From CAYUVF01 sp964448045 (GTDB lineage Bacteria > Bacteroidota > Rhodothermia > Rhodothermales > Salinibacteraceae), in contig CAYUVF010000018.1 in NCBI GenBank assembly GCA_964448045.1, positions 1 through 64,000 on the forward strand: a DNA stretch of 64,000 nucleotides. The letters run 5' to 3'. This document shows positions 47,501 to 55,490 of the stretch, one piece after another. The notes beneath the pieces were generated by a model. That model had not been told where the DNA came from and made no database searches. It worked only from the letters and a program-made list of their open reading frames with translations. Within the stretch, counting starts at the first letter, position 1. Every line of letters begins with the position of its first letter. Made by a program: the position numbers and the translations under genes.

Positions 47501-47943
47501 ATAGGATCCCGATTTCGTTCGACGAGGCGGCGCCACCGTGCCCGGTTTTGGCGAAGCTCATCTCGACGGCGACGCTCATCGGTGACATCGCGGATAGCAC
47601 TTACGACAAAACGCGTTCCGTCGACCTCAATGGGACGCAGGCTGATATCGGCAGGGAAGGTCGATCCGTCTTTGCGGCGAGCCTCGAGGTCGTGGCCCTG
47701 CCCCATCCGCCGATGCCGCGGCCGGCTGTGAAAGTGTTCCACGTGCTGCTTGTGGGCGGGGCGCGCGGGCTCGGGCACCAGCCGGCTTAACGGGGCAGCG
47801 TGCAGTTCGCCGGACTCATATCCGAATAGCCGCTCCGCCGCGTCGTTAACTGCAACGATCCGGCTGGCGTCGTTGACCACCACCAAGGCATCGGGGGCGG
47901 CATCGAGAAACGGTTGAAGATCAGCCGTCGAGAAAATTTCCAT
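44539..47943 (-). CDS. Hybrid multi-PAS sensor histidine kinase with C-terminal receiver (assembly gap inside)
   Basis: About 1134 residues in this assembly: six PAS domains (about 1-760), a HisKA dimerisation box GVAHDFNNILHAV (about 790), an ATPase domain with DTGPGMN and GEGTGLGLSVVHG, and a receiver (about 1020-1134, RLLVVDDNPDII). No membrane segment is visible, so it is cytoplasmic. The receiver's phosphoacceptor falls in a run of 100 Ns (44713-44812); the size of this gap is an assembly placeholder, so frame continuity is not proven. A stand-alone CheY-like protein follows 40 bases on. Signals of the PAS set are unknown. Confidence 0.85.
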   Translation of the reverse strand: MEIFSTADLQPFLDAAPDALVVVNDASRIVAVNDAAERLFGYESGELHAAPLSRLVPEPARPAHKQHVEHFHSRPRHRRMGQGHDLEARRKDGSTFPADISLRPIEVDGTRFVVSAIRDVTDERRRRDELRQNRARWRRLVERNRDPILVVIDGQIVYVNPAGAEVLGGADPSDIVGQSVFDFKQPGEGRAQLRVRLRCVYRGEATEPWEHTITRRDGEKRIVETYSMPIEYDGQPAAQTVMHDRTEKRAAEQRLRQSEARYRTLVEAAPEPIVVADPKTGHLVDVNQAACDFFGQTREALIGQHQRELHPPDLAEEAMQRFEKFVQTARNQKTARVRAFPVRRVGRDDGLANITGRFTDLNGQPVVFAFFQDVTERVYRERELHVHRQRLQEAQRIAHLGHWVWDMNQGTLEWSDEVYRIFGVDPDTFEPTYEAFLSMVHPDDRDTIEKGVQNQTYQVEHRVIRPDGTIRVVEERGRVTRWDGDTPVEMTGTVLDVTERRHIEDRVKEAQRIAQFGYWTIVPESGEATWSDELYRMLGHEPGAFDPTLQDCFDAVHPADRDRAEQFIEQMMRDGEPHHSEIRLLATDGTIRHVEARGARSHVDEQGQTHITGTHFDITERTRAEAELTQKRELLEALFDSIPVMITLYDPDLQNFEVNAEFERVLGWSTEDANKRDLLTACYPNPSVRDEVEAFMDHPGEGWRDFTMQTKSGTRIPTSWTSIRLSDATEVGIGIDLSERKRLESQLRQVQKMEMVGTLAGGVAHDFNNILHAVGAYVHLTRDGLPEESAEQEYLRRADRGVKRAKRLVNQLMTFSRQEDVDDKKPVAITDDVQEALDLIRPTLPPETDLRLDLGEAPPILGDPDQLQQVLMNLLTNATHALGEIDQEARRVLDVQVRAVVVDEDLAARNVQLSPGSYVRITVGDTGPGMNSETQERVFDPFFTTKEVGEGTGLGLSVVHGIVRNHDGAITLYSELGEGTTFHVYLPVAEQATPEAIPTLDPDLPPVEGARLLVVDDNPDIIEVEAERLRQMGCVVTTCLSPEXXXXXXXXXXXXXXXXXXXXXXXXXXXXXXXXXXALRRALPTLPIIAISGGGRFASGTDYLQSAGQLGATFTLSKPIDPARICQMVDEVLK
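44713..44812. other. Assembly gap (100 N)
   Basis: Exactly 100 unknown bases, the usual placeholder length. It falls in the receiver domain of the hybrid kinase and hides the expected phosphoacceptor aspartate. Confidence 1.
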
Positions 47944-48273
47944 CGTCCTGCGTACTCGCGGGTCTGCTCAGTTAGGGTAAAGGAATGTCAAGCGGGGTGC
48001 TCCAGGGTAGAGCGAAAGCATGTGATGCACATAAGAGAAATCAGATTCTTCCGCATGACCTCGACCGAAGCCCGTGGGTCTATTTGCAGACCCCACGCTC
48101 GCTACGATCGGGACCGTTCCCCAACTCGGCTCGAATGCCTCCTGCGACGATGTGATAAATCGGTTGCCCACCGGCCCTAAGGAGCAGGCCGGAACTTCGA
48201 GGCAACGCCAGCAGATCCACCCGAAGATCGAGCGGACGCATCTGTATCGAGAGCGCCACAGACGCGAGGCCGA
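47944..48273. other. Intergenic region upstream of the hybrid kinase gene
   Basis: 330 bases with no supportable gene. A hairpin (CGTGGGTCT paired with AGACCCCACG, one bulge) is at about 48078-48102, with no T-run; its role is unknown. Confidence 0.45.
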
Positions 48274-48468
48274 TCATTGCGGCCGCTTCCGAGCGACCGG
48301 ACAGGGAGCGGCATCGCCGGACGCCTCCGCTGGAGAAGCAACATCGTTGGGAGCAGTCCCCCGCGCTTGCTGAATTCGAGCCAGTTCTTTTGCCAGCAGA
48401 TGCAGCTGGTGCGCACGTTCTTCGAGGAGGCAGATCGCTTCGCTAAGTTCTTTGAGTTGGTTACTCAT
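48274..48468 (-). CDS. Small coiled-coil protein next to the chemotaxis gene
   Basis: A 64-residue protein. The first half is a heptad-like amphipathic helix (LKELSEAICLLEERAHQLHLL), the second an Ala/Pro-rich tail. It starts 65 bases after the MCP stop, on the same strand, with no strong promoter between. No family recognised; it could be an adaptor or an orphan. Coding is supported by the helix pattern and frame composition only. Confidence 0.5.
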   Translation of the reverse strand: MSNQLKELSEAICLLEERAHQLHLLAKELARIQQARGTAPNDVASPAEASGDAAPCPVARKRPQ

Positions 48469-48533
48469 GCTATGAGAGGGGTATTGGGGGCTTGGTCAAG
48501 GAATGAACGTCGTGGTAGTGCCAAACAGGCGCA

Positions 48534-50357
48534 TCAGTGAGCAACAGGACATCCGCCCGCCTCCGATGCGGCGGCGCTGGACGGAGCGGCGCCGTTCGAC
48601 GACGCCGTCGTAGAAGCTTGCGGCTCATCCGTAATAGCCTGGGCCTCGCTCCCACCCATATTGTCAACGAGCGATTGCAGGTCGCTGGTAGCTGAGCGCA
48701 GCTCAGACATCACGCGTGCAATCTCGCTCACCCCCTGAGCCTGATTTTGCGCTACCGTCGAAATGGACTCTACGTTACGGGAGATTTCTTCGCTCGTGAC
48801 GGACTGCTGCTCTGTGGCTGCGGCAATCTCACCGATCCGGCTGGCGATTTCTTCTGCACCGGCCACGATTTCCTCGAATGCCTTTCGCGTCTGCTGGGCC
48901 AACTCAATTCCGGCCTCGACCTCGCTTCGGCCGGTCCGCATCGCGGCGACGGCGTTCTGGGTTTCCTGCTGAACCGACTCGGTCATATCTTCGATCTCGT
49001 CGGTAGCCTGAACAGTGCGCTCAGCCAACTGGCGCACCTCGTCGGCGACGACAGCGAAGCCTTTGCCGTGCTCGCCCGCACGGGCCGCCTCTATCGCTGC
49101 GTTCAAGGCCAAGAGGTTTGTTTGATCAGCAATCTCGTCGATGGTGGCGACGATCTCGCTAATCTTCTTGCTCGATTCGCCCAGTTTCAGCACCCGGTCG
49201 GCCGACTTGCTCACGACCTCGCCAATCTCTTCCATCTTTTCGACCGTGTTGAGGATCACCTCTCCGTTTTCGCGGGCCATCTCACCGTTTGTATCAGCAA
49301 TTTCGGCGGTCTGGGTGGCCGTCTGGGCATTGTCGACGATCGTGCGGCTCATCTCTTCCATCGACGCCGCGACCTCGTCGGCCTGGGCGGCCTGCTCCTG
49401 TGCACCGCTCGCCAACTGCTCGGTAGCGCCTTGCACCTGCTCCGCCGTCGACGCGGTGGTATCGGTCGCATGTTGCACCCGCTCCACCAACTGCTCCAGA
49501 TTCGCGATCACCTGCTCGTTTTCCTGGCTGGCCATCTTTTCCTGAATGACAATGGCCGACAGCGCGGCTGCCGTTTCGACGAACCGCTCATCGGCTGCGC
49601 TGAACGCGCCGGTCGCACCGCCTCCAAGCCGCTTATCCGAAAGGTACAAGTTGCCAATCGAGCGGCCCTGGTAGGTGATAGGCGTGGCCAGAAGGCTCTC
49701 CATAGGTGGATGACCACTTGGAAACCCAATCGATGCCGGGTGCTCTTCCATGTGTTCAAGCCGGACCGTCTCTTGACGGTCCTGAATGTGGCCGAGCAAC
49801 CCTCGCCCTTCGGGGAAGCGCCCGATGCGCCGCTTGTCGGCTTCAGACATTCCCAGCGTGATGAAGTTGTCAATGTTGCCCTGGCCGTCGAAGACGCTCA
49901 GGGCTGCATACTGCGCCTGGGTCGTCTCGCGGACGCCTCGAAGGAACGCGTTGAGGGCACTGTCGAGGTCGGGTTCGGAGCTGGTGCGCGTGAGTAGTTC
50001 GACGAGCGCCTGCGCATCGGAGCGACTCCGCTCGGCATCGTGAGCAAGATCGCGCAGATCGGTGACGAGTGCGTCGTTCCACCCGGCTGCGGCCAACGGA
50101 TCGGGGTCGAGCGTGATAAAGTCGTCATCCGTACGCTGCAGGGCCGTTTCCAGCGCACGGGATCTTCCACCTGTGCTGCGGAGGGCGACCACCGCAACAG
50201 CCCCGACTGCGGCTCCACCTCCAATGAGCACGGGAAGCGTGATTGTGAGCGGCATTCCGGCGCAGAGAACGTATCCTGCAGCGCCCGCGCCGATCGTGGC
50301 GAACGCAATGGCACTTAACAAGCGCACCTGATGAGAGCGGCGTTGAACAAGAGACAT
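48534..50357 (-). CDS. Methyl-accepting chemotaxis-type protein with cytoplasmic GAF sensor
   Basis: A 607-residue protein. Two membrane segments lie close together (about 13-58) with almost no periplasmic loop, then a GAF domain (about 120-290, with FPEGRGLLGHI and LATPITYQGRSIGNLYLSD) and the MCP signalling domain (about 300-580) with the hairpin tip DQTNLLALNAAIEAARAGEHG. It would sense a cytoplasmic or membrane-linked cue and act on a CheA/CheW pair not encoded here. The C-terminus has no obvious CheR pentapeptide. The leader upstream carries the structured RNA candidate and terminator. Confidence 0.9.
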   Translation of the reverse strand: MSLVQRRSHQVRLLSAIAFATIGAGAAGYVLCAGMPLTITLPVLIGGGAAVGAVAVVALRSTGGRSRALETALQRTDDDFITLDPDPLAAAGWNDALVTDLRDLAHDAERSRSDAQALVELLTRTSSEPDLDSALNAFLRGVRETTQAQYAALSVFDGQGNIDNFITLGMSEADKRRIGRFPEGRGLLGHIQDRQETVRLEHMEEHPASIGFPSGHPPMESLLATPITYQGRSIGNLYLSDKRLGGGATGAFSAADERFVETAAALSAIVIQEKMASQENEQVIANLEQLVERVQHATDTTASTAEQVQGATEQLASGAQEQAAQADEVAASMEEMSRTIVDNAQTATQTAEIADTNGEMARENGEVILNTVEKMEEIGEVVSKSADRVLKLGESSKKISEIVATIDEIADQTNLLALNAAIEAARAGEHGKGFAVVADEVRQLAERTVQATDEIEDMTESVQQETQNAVAAMRTGRSEVEAGIELAQQTRKAFEEIVAGAEEIASRIGEIAAATEQQSVTSEEISRNVESISTVAQNQAQGVSEIARVMSELRSATSDLQSLVDNMGGSEAQAITDEPQASTTASSNGAAPSSAAASEAGGCPVAH

Positions 50358-50449
50358 GATCGGTTCAGCTTAGTTCTGAGTGGTCAGTGAAACGGGCAGC
50401 ATCTGCGCTCAGGGCCCCAATCCGATCCCTCGAGGCCAACCGGTCCAAT

Positions 50450-50503
50450 AAAAAAGGCACCCTCCACGCGCGCTCCAGATGAAGCATGCGTAAAGGGTGC
50501 CTT
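50450..50503 (-). terminator. Strong Rho-independent terminator in the leader of the chemotaxis gene
   Basis: On the minus strand the stem AAGGCACCCT pairs with AGGGTGCCTT and continues inward through ACGC/GCGT and GCTTC/GGAGC, closing an ATCT loop; it is followed by TTTTTT. It lies 92 bases upstream of the MCP start and about 375 bases beyond the response-regulator stop, so it could attenuate the MCP transcript or end a small RNA. Confidence 0.8.
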
Positions 50504-50700
50504 CGACTCACAGGCCGGTGCGCCTGAGCGACAAGGGGTTCCCACCGACGGCGAGAACGCATTAACCCGAATAGTATGTACCGTAATGGGCGCCGAGCGC
50601 CCGGCACAGATGACCCGACGACTCACCTACCGGTTCTCGTCACCTTGCGGTGATACGAAAACAGCAGCGAACCGCCCCACCTGTGCTTATTTGTGTGCAG
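50450..50700 (-). ncRNA. Candidate structured leader RNA or small RNA upstream of the MCP gene
   Basis: Read on the minus strand this segment forms a series of compact hairpins: 50633-50662 (GTTTTCG/CGAGAAC around TCACC-GCAA-GGTGA, a GNRA loop), 50577-50608 (TGTGCC/GGTACA around GGGCGC-TCG-GCGCCC, with a 5-base bulge), 50538-50558 (GTTCTCGCC/GGTGGGAAC) and 50507-50528 (CTCAGGC/GCC...GAG), ending in the terminator at 50450-50503. No known riboswitch consensus (cobalamin, TPP, FMN, SAM, c-di-GMP) was matched by eye. It may be a regulatory leader of the chemotaxis gene or an independent RNA. Confidence 0.35.
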
Positions 50701-50879
50701 ACATCTAAATGTGAATCCAGAACCGTGCCAAGTTGGAAGCAGATACCATCGTCCAGGGCTCGTCCCTGCGGCGCGCGGTCCCATGCAGACGTGTAATGTT
50801 TTCGACTGGCGCTGCGCCGGCTTAAATGCCGAGCGGGTAAGCCGGGCCCGTCCGGAGCCTGAAACGATCCAGCAGGGTG

Positions 50880-51635
50880 TTACGGAAGCGACGTCTCGGC
50901 AAGCGCGTCTTCGAGATCGCTCCGGAGTTGCGCGAGGCGTTTCGACTTGAACGACTTCTTGGTTTCCTCGATGACGTCAATGGCGTCCTGAACGGCCTTA
51001 GCGAGCTGCTTTTTCTCCGGGTCGTTGCGCAACACTGCAGACAGCGTTTCCCCACTGTGCTCCTCCACAATCATGCATAGCTGCCGCAGATCGACATAGG
51101 CATCGGTGACGTCCTGAAAGATGAGATCAAAAATGGGCCGGAGGAGCGACTCGTCATCACGCAGATCTTCGGTCATTGCGTCCAGCTTATCGAACTCCTG
51201 CACTCGCCGCTGCGCCCGATCTCGAACGCGTTGCACCAGCCGCGCTGTCCGCCGCTGCCTGACAGCGTCGTTGACATGATCGAGCAGCTCCTCGAGATCG
51301 AACGGTTTCACGAGGTACGCGTGCACGTCACGATTGACCGAATCGACCGCTGTTTCCATCGACGGGTAGCCCGTCACAAGGATGATGGGTACCTTGGGAT
51401 TCCGTTCCTTGAGCTGCTCCACCAGCTCGAGATTGGCATTGCCGGGCATTCGGATGTCAGCAACCACGACATCGTAGTCTGTTTGCTGGAGCTTCTGCAG
51501 AGCCGTAGCGCCGTCCATCGCAACATCGCAGATGTACTCGTTCTGCCGAAGCAGCTCCGCCGTCGAGTCAAGGAATGTCTTCTCGTCGTCGACGATCAGG
51601 ACCTGTCCGTTCCGGCATATTACATCTGTACTCAT
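50880..51635 (-). CDS. Response regulator with receiver and a helical C-terminal domain of unknown output
   Basis: A 251-residue protein. The N-terminal receiver (about 10-125) has VLIVDDEKTF, VVVADIRMPG (phosphoacceptor Asp), LVTGYPSME and YLVKPFDLEELLD. The last roughly 125 residues are highly charged and helical (LDAMTEDLRDDESLLR..., IDVIEETKKSFKSKR), with no DNA-binding or enzymatic motif recognised. It lies 141 bases after the GAF/PAS kinase gene, on the same strand, and is its probable partner. The start at 51635 is chosen; the in-frame extension to 51719 is not convincing. Confidence 0.85.
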   Translation of the reverse strand: MSTDVICRNGQVLIVDDEKTFLDSTAELLRQNEYICDVAMDGATALQKLQQTDYDVVVADIRMPGNANLELVEQLKERNPKVPIILVTGYPSMETAVDSVNRDVHAYLVKPFDLEELLDHVNDAVRQRRTARLVQRVRDRAQRRVQEFDKLDAMTEDLRDDESLLRPIFDLIFQDVTDAYVDLRQLCMIVEEHSGETLSAVLRNDPEKKQLAKAVQDAIDVIEETKKSFKSKRLAQLRSDLEDALAETSLP

Positions 51636-51776
51636 TCGCGCAGTAGGAGAATGATTCAAAACGTGGTCCCCAAAACGTACGGCAGTCGCCGCGAAATCAC
51701 AATCCGCGCGGAGCGCCATACCCAGGAGGAAATTTAGAGCGAGCGATCAAAGAAAGCACCAGCGCCCCTAACTCTG

Positions 51777-54700
51777 CTACACGGGATGGGACTCTGCCTT
51801 GAACGCACGTGGCAACTCGCGAGGGCACTGCAGGACAAAGGTTGTCCCTGTGGGCTCCCGCGCCGTCCACGAGAGCTGTCCCCCCATGGATTCGGCGAGA
51901 GCTTTGGAGATGGATAGCCCAAGCCCCATGCCATCCTCTTGGCTGTACATGTGGTCGCGCTGGCTGAAGAAGGGCTCGAAGATGCGCGACTGAATGGACT
52001 CCGGAATACCCGCGCCCTCATCCGAGACGCAAATCTTAAACTGTCGCGCTTCCATCTCGACCTCCATCCGAACCGTTCCGCCCGATGGCGTAGCCCGAAT
52101 CGCATTGCTCAGCACATTGTAGATGATCTGATTGACGCCTCCCTCGGGCAACACGGCTTGGTCGTCGGCTGCAGCGCCGAGGTCGAGCTCGAGGTCGACG
52201 CGCTGCTCCCGCGCAGCGGGCCGGAGCACCATCGCGGCGTTCTCAACCACCTCCCGGACCGAAAATGGCACCGGCGCCTCCCGATCCGGACGGTAGAGCG
52301 AGTACATCTGCCGTACGATGCTGCTGATGCGGTCGATCTCTTCATCGATCTGCTCCGCAAAATGGGCATAGTCAAAATCCTCTGGAAGCGCGCGACGCAC
52401 TACCTGAAACGCGTTCTTGATCCCCGCCAGTGGATTGTTAATCTCGTGCGCGATGCCGGCCGCCATCCGGCCCGTAGCGGCAAGCTTTTCTGTCTCGCGC
52501 AACGCTTCCTTGATCTGCTTCTGCTCTGTAATATCCGTGTGGATGCCCAAGAGCCCAATAATCTCGCCCTGTTGATCGTGAATGGGATTGGCCCGCAGAG
52601 CAATCTCGTGGCGCATGCCATCGCGACCCTCCATCTGCACCTCGCCGTGCCACGATTGCCCGGCGCGCACCGCCTCAAAGACGCGTTCTCCTTGTGCCGA
52701 GTCGACAAACAGCACCCCGGGACCGCCTGCTTCGTTCAACATCGACGGCGTGTAGCCGAAAAGCTGCTCGAACGCCGGATTATGATACACGGACTGTCCG
52801 CTGTAATCGGCGATTCCGATGGCGTCGCTGGCACTCTCTGCAGCCTGGCGGATCTGGAAGAGTTGCTCCTCGGCGCGGCGGCGCTGGAGCGCGCTGACAC
52901 ACACGTCCGTCATCATGCGTAGTAGCGTTACCGTCTCCTCGGACCACGAGTAGCCCGCCTCTTCTTTACAGAAGGCGGTGAAGCCGTGCAGCATTCCCTC
53001 GCGCTGGAGTGGGACGAGCAGGCACGACCGGATGTCGAGGTGCAGCAGAAAGTTGCGCATCGCCGCTGCGGTATCGGGGAGATCGTCAACACTGGGAATG
53101 ATGACGGGCTGGTTCTCTTGCAGCCGCGTCCACGCCCACGTGAACGTGTCTTGCGCCACACCTTGAAAATCGTCGTGGCGGGGCTGCACGCTCTCGTCCG
53201 ACCACTCATGAGTGTTGTTGAGTACGGCGCCCTCGCGACCGCGCTGCACGATCCGGCACCGGTCGGCACCAACGAACTGAGCCATGCGCTGCAGAGCCTC
53301 GTTGATGAGCTCGTTGATCTCGTTCGAGGGCACGTCGATGAACCGGGTAGAGTACTCGGCCACGAGATGCTCCAGCTTAATCTGACGACGGAGCTGCTCC
53401 TCCGCCCGTTTGCGCTCGGTGATGTCCATAGCTGTGCCCACGAGGCGAGCAGACACTTTCCCGGCCGCGTTCGTCAGCTCAGCCTTGGCGCGCACCCACC
53501 GCGTGGTTCCATCCGGATGGCAGATGCGAAACGCAACGCTGAACGCTCCCCCCGTCTCCCGAATCGACTTAATCGTCTTCTGTACCTTCGCCCGGTCTGA
53601 CTCGTGGATACGGTTAAACACTGACTTAAGCGTCGGTGTAAAATCGCCCCTATCGAAGCCAAAGATCCGATACATTGGGTCGGACCAGACCAGGTTGCCC
53701 CGATCCAAGTCATACGTCCAGCTGCCCACATCGGCCACATCCTGCGCCTGCGCCAGCCGCTTTGCTTTTGCTTGCAGCGCCTTCTCCGCCTGACGGCGCT
53801 CGACGAACTGGCCAATCTGATTGCCGACCAGATCGAGCATCTGAAGCACCTGCTCGTCCGGCTCGCGGATTGTGCGGCTAAAGAATGCCATCACGCCCAG
53901 CGTGGCGTCTGAGAGGCGAATAGGGAATGCAAAGGCGCCGCGCATGCCCGCCTCTTCTGCAGCCCGGGCGCGTACGAAATTGCCATGACTCGTGACGTCG
54001 GGAATCCATTTCGGCGTGCCGGATTGCCACACGGTCCCGGGCACCCCCTCCCCCCGGCGGAAGGTGGCTCGATGCGTCGCCGCTCTAAATTCCGGCTGTT
54101 CGACGGACGCCTCTTGCCATATCTCCACGACTTCCAGATGATCAGCGTCGTCGGCAGTCATCCAGAGCTCGCCCCAGTCCCAGCTCAGATTCTCGCAGAT
54201 GGCCTGGAGGATGCGTGGCGTCGCCTCGGCAAGCGACTCGGAGGTGGCCAGTGCACTCGCCGTGGCATGCTGCGCGGCCAATCGGCGTTCTTCTTTCTTC
54301 CATCCGCTGATGTCTCGCGCCGACACGCAGAGATGGCCTTTTTTACATATAACAGTGCACCATTCGAACCAGCGGTAGTGGCCCGACTGGTGCTGCACGC
54401 GGTGAACGAACGAGTCGACCTCTTCGCCCGCATCAGCCCGTCTTAATATCGCCCGGGTGGGATCGCGATCGTCCGGGTGGACGAGTTCCAGATACGACCG
54501 CGCAGTGAGGTCGGTAACCGGATAGCCCAGCGCCTCCTCAAAGGCCTGATTCACGGTCACGACCTTGCCGTCGATACCGATCACTCCCATCGGATGAGGG
54601 CTCCGCTCGACGAAGCCGGTTTCCCGCTGCGCTGCTTCCCATTGGGCGATTTCGTCTCCCGCAAACGCGGCAATTTCCCCCAGCCGATTGAGCACCTGCT

Positions 54701-55055
54701 GATCGGGCTCGCAAGCCGCATTAAAGACTGCGATCAACGCGGACGTATCGTCCATCATTGGCGCGCCTGCGAAGAAGCACGTTTCTTCATCCGCTGGCGC
54801 CGACGGATCCTCCGAAAGCCGCGCGGCGGTAGTCAGATCGCTTGCCGAGACAGGCTCCCCTTCGCTGGTTACCTGCTCCGCAAGCGCCGCCCCTTGCTCC
54901 CTCGGCAACCGGCGGTCCCCCGAATAGATGGCGTGCCATGCCCCCTGGCGCTGGAGAAAGATCCCGCCTACAGACGCATCAAGCGCCGCCGCAGCCAGGT
55001 GGGCAATGCGTTTACAGATCGCATGTAACGAAGGCGACAGGGGAGACGAGGGCAT
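51777..55055 (-). CDS. Multi-GAF/PAS sensor histidine kinase
   Basis: A 1092-residue soluble kinase. Order: GAF (about 10-140), PAS (about 150-275), GAF (about 290-430), PAS (about 440-560, GSWTYDLDRGNLVWSDPMY), GAF (about 570-720), PAS (about 730-850), HisKA with GIAHEINNPLAGIKNAF (about 875), and ATPase domain with DEGAGIPE and GMGLGLSISKAL at the C-terminus. No membrane segment. It likely integrates several small-molecule or redox cues and phosphorylates the response regulator 141 bases downstream. Start 55055 is preferred to the in-frame ATG at 55124. Confidence 0.92.
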   Translation of the reverse strand: MPSSPLSPSLHAICKRIAHLAAAALDASVGGIFLQRQGAWHAIYSGDRRLPREQGAALAEQVTSEGEPVSASDLTTAARLSEDPSAPADEETCFFAGAPMMDDTSALIAVFNAACEPDQQVLNRLGEIAAFAGDEIAQWEAAQRETGFVERSPHPMGVIGIDGKVVTVNQAFEEALGYPVTDLTARSYLELVHPDDRDPTRAILRRADAGEEVDSFVHRVQHQSGHYRWFEWCTVICKKGHLCVSARDISGWKKEERRLAAQHATASALATSESLAEATPRILQAICENLSWDWGELWMTADDADHLEVVEIWQEASVEQPEFRAATHRATFRRGEGVPGTVWQSGTPKWIPDVTSHGNFVRARAAEEAGMRGAFAFPIRLSDATLGVMAFFSRTIREPDEQVLQMLDLVGNQIGQFVERRQAEKALQAKAKRLAQAQDVADVGSWTYDLDRGNLVWSDPMYRIFGFDRGDFTPTLKSVFNRIHESDRAKVQKTIKSIRETGGAFSVAFRICHPDGTTRWVRAKAELTNAAGKVSARLVGTAMDITERKRAEEQLRRQIKLEHLVAEYSTRFIDVPSNEINELINEALQRMAQFVGADRCRIVQRGREGAVLNNTHEWSDESVQPRHDDFQGVAQDTFTWAWTRLQENQPVIIPSVDDLPDTAAAMRNFLLHLDIRSCLLVPLQREGMLHGFTAFCKEEAGYSWSEETVTLLRMMTDVCVSALQRRRAEEQLFQIRQAAESASDAIGIADYSGQSVYHNPAFEQLFGYTPSMLNEAGGPGVLFVDSAQGERVFEAVRAGQSWHGEVQMEGRDGMRHEIALRANPIHDQQGEIIGLLGIHTDITEQKQIKEALRETEKLAATGRMAAGIAHEINNPLAGIKNAFQVVRRALPEDFDYAHFAEQIDEEIDRISSIVRQMYSLYRPDREAPVPFSVREVVENAAMVLRPAAREQRVDLELDLGAAADDQAVLPEGGVNQIIYNVLSNAIRATPSGGTVRMEVEMEARQFKICVSDEGAGIPESIQSRIFEPFFSQRDHMYSQEDGMGLGLSISKALAESMGGQLSWTAREPTGTTFVLQCPRELPRAFKAESHPV

Positions 55056-55490
55056 AATCAGACGCCAACGATATTCATTCGAGGAGAACTGACCTCTTTC
55101 CTGGTCCGATGGGCAGCTGAACACGTATACGCCGGGAACTACACGTCAGGTTCGACGGCGAGGCCGCACCTCAGTATCAACCGGGATTGCTCAGGGATTA
55201 CGCGCACTGCGTCGTCGGCTCACCCGCTCTAACTTGTTTGGCTGGGCTACTCGTTTCGTATCGACCTCAATTACAAGCCATACGAGCTGGAGACTGCGCC
55301 AACCCTCCTGAGGTCCCGAGCCCCTTCCCCCTAAAAACATCCTGGTGTGACTCCAACCATGTATTTCTGAATGGATCATAGCGCACCGCCCAACCCCGCC
55401 TCTGATACGGCGGGATATATCCGGACACGCCGCCGTTTAGTGAATACCCTTTTCGGTATTTTGCTGCGCTCATCGCCCCGATCTGCGACT
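55056..55490. other. Divergent intergenic region between the GAF/PAS kinase and the oxidoreductase
   Basis: 435 bases without a supportable gene; frames that extend into it from either neighbour are not protein-like. It should hold both promoters; no clear element was seen. Confidence 0.5.

Larger units (their letters stand above)
50358..50879. other. Intergenic region with a structured RNA candidate and terminator (minus strand)
   Basis: 522 bases without a supportable gene. The right part (50817-50845) has a hairpin (CCGGCTTA with TAAGCCGG) 35-62 bases after the response-regulator stop; it lacks a T-run. The left two thirds hold the RNA candidate described separately. Confidence 0.55.

Noticed and set aside
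50505..50700. Cobalamin or other known riboswitch in the MCP leader
   Set aside because: A GGTGAG and a distant box-like GTCATCTGTGCC were seen, but the spacing and conserved B12-box do not match; left as an unclassified RNA candidate.
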